From positions 1 to 49,985 of the forward strand of contig NZ_JAPDPJ010000048.1 in NCBI RefSeq assembly GCF_026013605.1: DNA of 49,985 nt. Reading direction: 5' to 3'. Positions within the stretch are counted from its first letter, which is position 1; each line of letters begins with the position of its first letter. The notes under the pieces are model-generated. The model was not told the DNA's origin and did no database searches. It saw only the letters and a list, made by a program, of their open reading frames with translations. The translations under genes and the position numbers were made by a program. This document shows, piece by piece, positions 45,981-49,985 of this stretch. Source of the DNA: Plebeiibacterium sediminum. GTDB lineage: Bacteria; Bacteroidota; Bacteroidia; Bacteroidales; Marinilabiliaceae.

Positions 45981-47090
45981 TTATATACACCGGTAAACAT
46001 TTCCCGGCAAACTTTTCACTAAACCATCAAATTCCAATTGAAGCATTAGCGATGATATTTTATTAACCGGCATACCGGTTTTTAAACTCAATAAATTCAA
46101 TGTTGCTTCCTTTTCTTGTCGCAACAAATTATAAACAATTCCGGAGTCCCCATCCGGCTGTATAAACATGGACAATTGGGTTGCTGCTGGCGATTTATCT
46201 TTTCGCTCCCAACCCAAAGCATACTCCAAATCATCAATGCCTTCTACCATAGCTGCAACATTGGTTTTTATCAACTTGTTACAACCTTTAGCAAATTCAT
46301 CATCTATTCTTCCCGGAAAAGCCAATACATCACGATTATAGGATTGTGCTATATGTGCTGTAATCAAAGATCCCCCCTTTACTGCAGATTCAACTACCAA
46401 TGTAGCATCTGAAAGACCTGCTATAATCCTGTTCCTTTTTACAAAATTTTGCCTGTCGGGGTTTGTACCACTATTAAATTCTGTAACCAAAGCACCTTTA
46501 CTCAACAGTTTTACTGCCGTATCATGATGCAATCTGGGATACACACGATCCAGTCCGTGAGCTAAAACAGCAATTGTAGCCAATCCAAACTCCAACGCAG
46601 CTCTGTGAGCACAAATATCTACACCATACGCCAGTCCGCTAACAATGGTTGTATTGGGATAATAATCGGCTATTTCTTTAATTAAATTCCTGCAATTATC
46701 CTTTCCATTTTCGGTAACATTTCTAGTACCTACAACAGCCAGCATTTTATTTGTATCAAGCGAATGATTACCCTTATGATAAATCAATACCGGTGCATCT
46801 TCACATTGATTTAAACGCACAGGAAAAGCATCATCCAAAAAGAAACTTGCTTTAAGACTATTTTTCTCAATAAATTCAATTTCCTGCTCTGCCCTGTCAA
46901 TGGTATTTGAGTTTGAAATAATGGATGCTTGTTTTTGTCCAATACCGGGAATTTTCATCAATACCCGCTCTTTTTCATGAAACACAGCTTCCACACTTCC
47001 AAGGTAAGCCACCAGATTTCGGATCAAAACAGGACCTAGTCCTTTGACCAGACTTAACGCAATTTTATATTTAAGATCGGTTTGGTTCAC
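45981..47090 (-). CDS. dprA: DNA processing protein DprA
   Basis: Binds incoming single-stranded DNA and loads RecA during natural transformation. The 369-residue product has the N-terminal helix-hairpin-helix region (KIPGIGQKQA near 46-55), then the Rossmann-like DprA core with VVGTRNVT (119-126), SGLAYGVDICAHRAAL (151-166), FVKRNRIIAGLS (216-227) and ESAVKGGSLITA (234-245), and a C-terminal winged helix (about 315-369). Length and motifs are normal. The gene lies 316 bp after folE on the same strand and is followed by a REP-like palindrome. Many non-competent bacteria also keep dprA, so it does not prove transformation. Confidence 0.95.
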   Translation of the reverse strand: MNQTDLKYKIALSLVKGLGPVLIRNLVAYLGSVEAVFHEKERVLMKIPGIGQKQASIISNSNTIDRAEQEIEFIEKNSLKASFFLDDAFPVRLNQCEDAPVLIYHKGNHSLDTNKMLAVVGTRNVTENGKDNCRNLIKEIADYYPNTTIVSGLAYGVDICAHRAALEFGLATIAVLAHGLDRVYPRLHHDTAVKLLSKGALVTEFNSGTNPDRQNFVKRNRIIAGLSDATLVVESAVKGGSLITAHIAQSYNRDVLAFPGRIDDEFAKGCNKLIKTNVAAMVEGIDDLEYALGWERKDKSPAATQLSMFIQPDGDSGIVYNLLRQEKEATLNLLSLKTGMPVNKISSLMLQLEFDGLVKSLPGNVYRCI

Positions 47091-47406
47091 AAATAAACAT
47101 ATTTATTATAGTTAAATATATATGTTTTATCAATATTTACCCATTTATCCGAAATTCAAATACAAACATTGCTTGTTTTTTATAAACATGGATTCCACAA
47201 AACGGAATGCAGCATTAAATTACAACCCATGTAACCGGCATTTTACCAGTAAATATAAGTTACAAAATTCCCTTTTTTAAACAAAGAAAACATTGATGTA
47301 TGCACTTATAAATAATAGCTTTTTGTACACAAAAAATTAGCAACACCTGCATAAATTGCATATGCTTCAATTATTTATGGTTGAAAACAAATACTTACAA
47401 GCTTAT
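47091..47406. other. Intergenic region between folE and dprA
   Basis: 316 bp of AT-rich DNA with no open frame of note, no TAnnTTTG element on the minus strand in front of dprA and no strong hairpin. I see nothing assignable here. Confidence 0.6.
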
Positions 47407-48033
47407 TTAGTGTAATTTATTTGAAATGATATTAAAGAATTCTTCTCTTGTTGCCTGATTCTTTAAAAATGCTCCTGTAAAATCAGAAGTTGTGGTAACT
47501 GAGTGTTGTTTTTGAACCCCTCTCATTTGCATACACATATGCTGAGCCTCAATAACCACAGCAACCCCAAGTGGATTTAAAGTATTTTGAATGGCTTCTT
47601 TTATTTGAGTTGTTAATCGCTCCTGTACTTGTAGTCTTCTTGCAAAAGCCTCTACTACACGCGCAATTTTACTCAACCCGGTAATATGATGTTTGGGAAT
47701 ATAAGCGATATGCGCTTTACCAAAAAATGGCAACATATGGTGCTCACACATCGAGTATAATTCAATATCCTTAACAACAACCATTTGCTGGTAATCTTCA
47801 CGAAACATTGCTGATTTGATAATTTCCTCAGGATCCATCTGATATCCCTGAGTTAAGAACTGCATTGCTTTTGCAACCCTCAATGGTGTTTTCTCCAATC
47901 CTTCACGTTCCACATCCTCGCCTAGTAAAGTTATTACCTTGCTAAAATGCTCCGATAACTGATTGGTTTTATCATCATCATACTTTTCTATTTTGCTGTA
48001 TCCGCTATTATCACCATTTAAAGTAAATTCCAT
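47407..48033 (-). CDS. folE: GTP cyclohydrolase I
   Basis: First step of tetrahydrofolate (and pterin) synthesis, converting GTP to dihydroneopterin triphosphate. The 208-residue product is a full-length Fol[18 protein letters not shown] (48-64), the zinc site [19 protein letters not shown] with C96 and H99, the third ligand C167 in [13 protein letters not shown], and the [10 protein letters not shown] active-site strand (180-189). It is distinct from the Nif3-like gene at 13589, which is often mislabelled GTP cyclohydrolase. It stands alone, with a terminator-like hairpin 47 bp before its start codon. Confidence 0.96.
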   Translation of the reverse strand: MEFTLNGDNSGYSKIEKYDDDKTNQLSEHFSKVITLLGEDVEREGLEKTPLRVAKAMQFLTQGYQMDPEEIIKSAMFREDYQQMVVVKDIELYSMCEHHMLPFFGKAHIAYIPKHHITGLSKIARVVEAFARRLQVQERLTTQIKEAIQNTLNPLGVAVVIEAQHMCMQMRGVQKQHSVTTTSDFTGAFLKNQATREEFFNIISNKLH

Positions 48034-48079
48034 TTTACTGTCAATTTGTTAAAATTCTCTCCTCGACAAAATTCATAAA

Positions 48080-48106
48080 AAAAAGTCAGCTAAACACTGA
48101 CTTTTT
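48080..48106. terminator. Terminator-like hairpin upstream of folE with no matching gene
   Basis: AAAAAGTCAG (48080-48089) and CTGACTTTTT (48097-48106) are perfect 10-bp complements with a 7-nt loop, T-flanked on both strands. It lies before folE on the minus strand, yet no minus-strand gene exists between it and 48521 and no plus-strand gene ends nearby. It could be a folE attenuator, the end of an unannotated small RNA, or a barrier to read-through. Confidence 0.6.
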
Positions 48107-48244
48107 AAAATTTTATTTGAAATTACTTCATTTTTATAAATACAAAATAGTATTTATTACCCCAAAAGAAGTATTCAGATCATTTACACATCAATTACAC
48201 CTGCTACGGACCAGCAACGTACCATGGTCGTAACCACTGCGGAT

Positions 48245-48323
48245 ATAGTTCACTACTTCCTCACTATTGGCTCACTATTCCCTCACATATCCCTCACTGT
48301 TAAGTGAAATACATGTGAACTAT
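48245..48323. repeat. Five 11-bp tandem repeats bounded by a 9-bp inverted repeat
   Basis: Consecutive 11-mers TCACTACTTCC (48250), TCACTATTGGC (48261), TCACTATTCCC (48272), TCACATATCCC (48283) and TCACTGTTAAG (48294) run without gaps to 48304. The block is framed by ATAGTTCAC (48245-48253) and its reverse complement GTGAACTAT (48315-48323). The 11-bp spacing is about one helical turn, as in phased protein-binding sites. It lies 199 bp before the DUF6266-like start codon. Confidence 0.7.
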
Positions 48324-48361
48324 TTGTGTTGAATACGAATGGTTTATTTAAATAATATCCA

Positions 48362-48394
48362 CAGCTGGTATACAGCTGGTACGTTTCAGGTACG
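48362..48394. repeat. Second cluster of 11-bp tandem repeats
   Basis: CAGCTGGTATA (48362), CAGCTGGTACG (48373) and the weaker TTTCAGGTACG (48384) repeat with the same 11-bp period. Complementary ACGTACC/GGTACGT words also occur near 48220 and here. The remaining DNA of 48107-48521 holds no gene and no clear promoter. Confidence 0.55.
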
Positions 48395-48521
48395 TACCTA
48401 ACATATAGCAAGTTGAGTTAAAACGTAACCTATTCACCTACATAGTAAATATTAGACTACAAATAGAATATTAGGCATATTTATTGCATTAGTCTATTAT
48501 ATTAACCAAAATTTCCTTATT

Positions 48522-49157
48522 ATGGCACGATTAAACAATGGTATTTTAGGCGGCGGCAGTGGTAAAGTAGGCACTGTTGTAATGTACACAAGATATGGTC
48601 GCGAATTTGTTCGCAGTTTACCTACACCTACAAAAGATAAGAAAACTCCTGGCCAATTAGCTCAAAGACAAAAGATGGCATTAATCCATCAATTTTTACG
48701 ACCAGAAAAAGAGTTGATTCAAAAAACTTTTGCCAACGACAGCTCCACACGCAGTCCTTATCAATCGGCACAATCGTACAACTTAAAACACGCTATAGCC
48801 GGGGAATATCCCGACCAATATATTGATTTGCAAAAAGGTTTAATTTCAAAAGGAAACATTCCTTTACCGGCAGAAATTACGTACGTGGCAAATAAAGATG
48901 GCATTCGCATTAACTGGAATACTGGTATTAAAGAACCTAATGCTGAAGATTATGACACCTTAATGATAGTGTGGAAATACAAACAAAGTGACTTTATTGA
49001 TTATACTACCGTAGGTGCCAGGAGGTATAACGGAACTTTTCTTTGGACAGAGATTACAGGAGAGGAATTAAAAGATTATACGATATGGCTTATATTCAGA
49101 AACAGAGAAGAGACAGACTACAGCAATAGTTATTGTCTGCATATTGCCGACAAATAA
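48522..49157 (+). CDS. DUF6266-like protein, function unknown
   Basis: A 211-residue protein resembling the DUF6266 family of Bacteroidota by its N-terminus (MARLNNGILGGGSGKVGTVV, then TRYGREFVRSLPTPTKDK and the helix LAQRQKMALIHQFLRP). From recollection, such genes often occur in several copies per genome. There is no signal peptide or membrane segment. The C-terminal half is beta-rich with alternating hydrophobic residues (TIWLIFRNREE, SNSYCLHIADK), perhaps a small beta-sandwich. The gene stands alone after a 488-bp regulatory-looking region with phased repeats, and is followed by a tandem array holding truncated copies of its own 3' end. Function, partner and regulation are unknown. Confidence 0.8.
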   Translation: MARLNNGILGGGSGKVGTVVMYTRYGREFVRSLPTPTKDKKTPGQLAQRQKMALIHQFLRPEKELIQKTFANDSSTRSPYQSAQSYNLKHAIAGEYPDQYIDLQKGLISKGNIPLPAEITYVANKDGIRINWNTGIKEPNAEDYDTLMIVWKYKQSDFIDYTTVGARRYNGTFLWTEITGEELKDYTIWLIFRNREETDYSNSYCLHIADK

Positions 49158-49170
49158 AAAAAATACATCA

Positions 49171-49249
49171 CACCTTTGGTGCTATATTGGTATTACAACA
49201 TATACACCCAGCCTTAATAGGCTGGGCTATTGATGACACGCCGGTGGCG
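49171..49249 (+). repeat. Three-hairpin repeat module, copy A
   Basis: Hairpin 1 CACC-TTT-GGTG (49171-49181), hairpin 2 CCCAGCC/GGCTGGG (49207-49226) and hairpin 3 CGCC-GGT-GGCG (49239-49249). It starts 13 bp after the DUF6266-like stop codon, so it would also lie in that gene's 3' untranslated region. Confidence 0.8.
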
Positions 49250-49313
49250 CTTCTTTTACAATAACAAATATAGAATTATCAATGCCTCTCTAATTGGAAT
49301 AGATAGATCAATT

Positions 49314-49382
49314 GATTATTTACATGCTAATGAAGAAACCTATTATATCAACAGCTATTGCCTGCATGTTGCAGAATTATAA
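49314..49382 (+). pseudogene. Truncated DUF6266 3'-end remnant, copy B
   Basis: In frame this stretch reads DYLHANEETYYINSY followed by CLHVAEL and a stop. It aligns with the last residues of the intact gene (REETDYSNSY, CLHIADK). Only about the last 22 codons remain; upstream sequence belongs to the repeat unit. No start codon or N-terminal region is present. Confidence 0.75.
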
Positions 49383-49488
49383 AAAATATATGCAATAAAA
49401 GGGAAAAGAAAAGGAGATAGAGAGAAATTTCATTCCTTTGGTTTATACCAGATATTAATGGTAAAAAATAGAATTGAAAAACACGTCA

Positions 49489-49566
49489 CACCTTTGGTGC
49501 TTTATTGATATGCCATATATTTACCCAGCCATATCAGGCCGGGCTATTGATAACTCGCCGTTGGCG
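49489..49566 (+). repeat. Three-hairpin repeat module, copy B
   Basis: Hairpin 1 at 49489-49499 (identical to copy A), hairpin 2 at 49524-49543 (one A-C mismatch in the stem) and hairpin 3 CGCC-GTT-GGCG at 49556-49566. It lies 318 bp after copy A and is preceded by an 80-90 bp purine-rich block shared with copy C but absent before copy A. Confidence 0.8.
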
Positions 49567-49646
49567 CTTCCTTTTTACGACAATACAAATTTGAAATTAT
49601 CAATATCTCTTTAATTGAAATAGATAGATAATGTTTTTCTATACAT

Positions 49647-49721
49647 TCTATTGAAGAAAAAAACGACTATAGTATTAGCTATGGTTTGCATGTTGCAGAT
49701 TATGAAAAACATAAGCAATAG
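49647..49721 (+). pseudogene. Truncated DUF6266 3'-end remnant, copy C
   Basis: Reads SIEEKNDYSISY, then GLHVADYEKHKQ and a stop, matching the EETDYSNSYCLHIADK end of the intact gene with a short C-terminal extension. A stop codon in the same frame at 49632-49634 shows that no longer frame exists. Confidence 0.7.
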
Positions 49722-49812
49722 AAGAGAAAAGAAAAGGAGATAGAGAGAAGTTTCATTCCTTTGGATTATACCATATATATAATGGTAAAAAATAGAATTA
49801 AATAACACGTCA

Positions 49813-49890
49813 CACCTTTGGTGCTATATTGATATTTCACATACTTACCCAGTCTTATCTGACTGGGCTATTGATAACACGCCGTTGGCG
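49813..49890 (+). repeat. Three-hairpin repeat module, copy C
   Basis: Hairpin 1 at 49813-49823, hairpin 2 CCCAGTC/GACTGGG at 49848-49867 and hairpin 3 at 49880-49890. In hairpin 2 a C-G pair of copy A is replaced by T-A, with both strands changed, so the stem is kept. It lies 324 bp after copy B. Confidence 0.8.
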
Positions 49891-49954
49891 CTTCCTTTTA
49901 CGCCACACAAGTTTGAAATTATCAATGCCTATCTAATTGGAATAATTTGAAATA

Positions 49955-49985
49955 ATAGATAGTCAACGAGATATCTGGTTTTCAT
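49955..49985 (+). pseudogene. Start of a fourth DUF6266 remnant, cut by the window end
   Basis: Reads IDSQRDIWFS, resembling the ELKDYTIWLIF strand of the intact gene, and follows the same leader (ATCAATGCCTATCTAATTGG) that precedes copies B and C. It appears to retain more of the gene than B and C. Too short to be sure. Confidence 0.45.

Noticed and set aside
48250-48304. 11-bp repeats considered as a CRISPR array
   Set aside because: Units are contiguous with no spacers and far too short.
49611-49808. 65-codon minus-strand frame in the right-hand array
   Set aside because: It lies across repeat sequence with low-complexity Phe/Leu/Ile content, has no homology I recognise and runs antisense to the DUF6266 remnants.

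Overview
The window looks like chromosomal DNA of a member of the Bacteroidota, probably a marine Bacteroidales/Marinilabiliales-type organism (this placement is inference). The reasons are low-GC DNA, several TAnnTTTG-type -7 promoter elements, two kinds of type IX secretion (T9SS) sorting domain, a PorP/SprF protein, a DUF6266-like gene, and the typical merR - nif3 - zinc-ribbon gene order. Gene coordinates include the stop codon.

Left part (1-10 kb): an acyl-CoA synthetase gene, a secreted CapA-type metallophosphatase, and a three-gene biotin-dependent acyl-CoA carboxylase operon (carboxyltransferase, biotin carboxylase, biotin carrier; most likely propionyl-CoA carboxylase). A YqgE/AlgH protein follows, transcribed divergently from an NhaC-type Na+/H+ antiporter with an unusual exported N-terminal domain. 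Middle part (10-19 kb): a T9SS type A cargo protein, a secreted TPR-like protein, the zinc-ribbon/Nif3/MerR operon, a second CapA paralogue, a DivIC/FtsB-like division protein coupled to a small four-helix membrane protein, a family 2 glycosyltransferase and an OmpH/Skp-like lipoprotein.

Half of the window (20622-45692) is one uninterrupted reading frame for an 8356-residue surface protein of the SprB type, followed 75 bp downstream by its likely secretion partner PorP/SprF. The protein is built hierarchically. After a signal peptide and an N-terminal region come about 4500 residues of SprB-like modules that contain three nearly equal-length super-repeats (893 and 895 codons apart). Then come Ig-like modules, a 19-fold repeat of about 83 residues, two PKD domains and a 100-residue gliding-type C-terminal sorting domain.

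Right part (45.7-50 kb): a REP-like palindromic element, dprA, folE, an intergenic region with phased 11-bp repeats, then a DUF6266-like gene. That gene is followed by a tandem array of roughly 320-bp units, each carrying a set of three small hairpins and a truncated remnant of the 3' end of a DUF6266-type gene. The array runs off the window edge. This array and the hierarchically repeated giant adhesin are the most unusual parts of the window.
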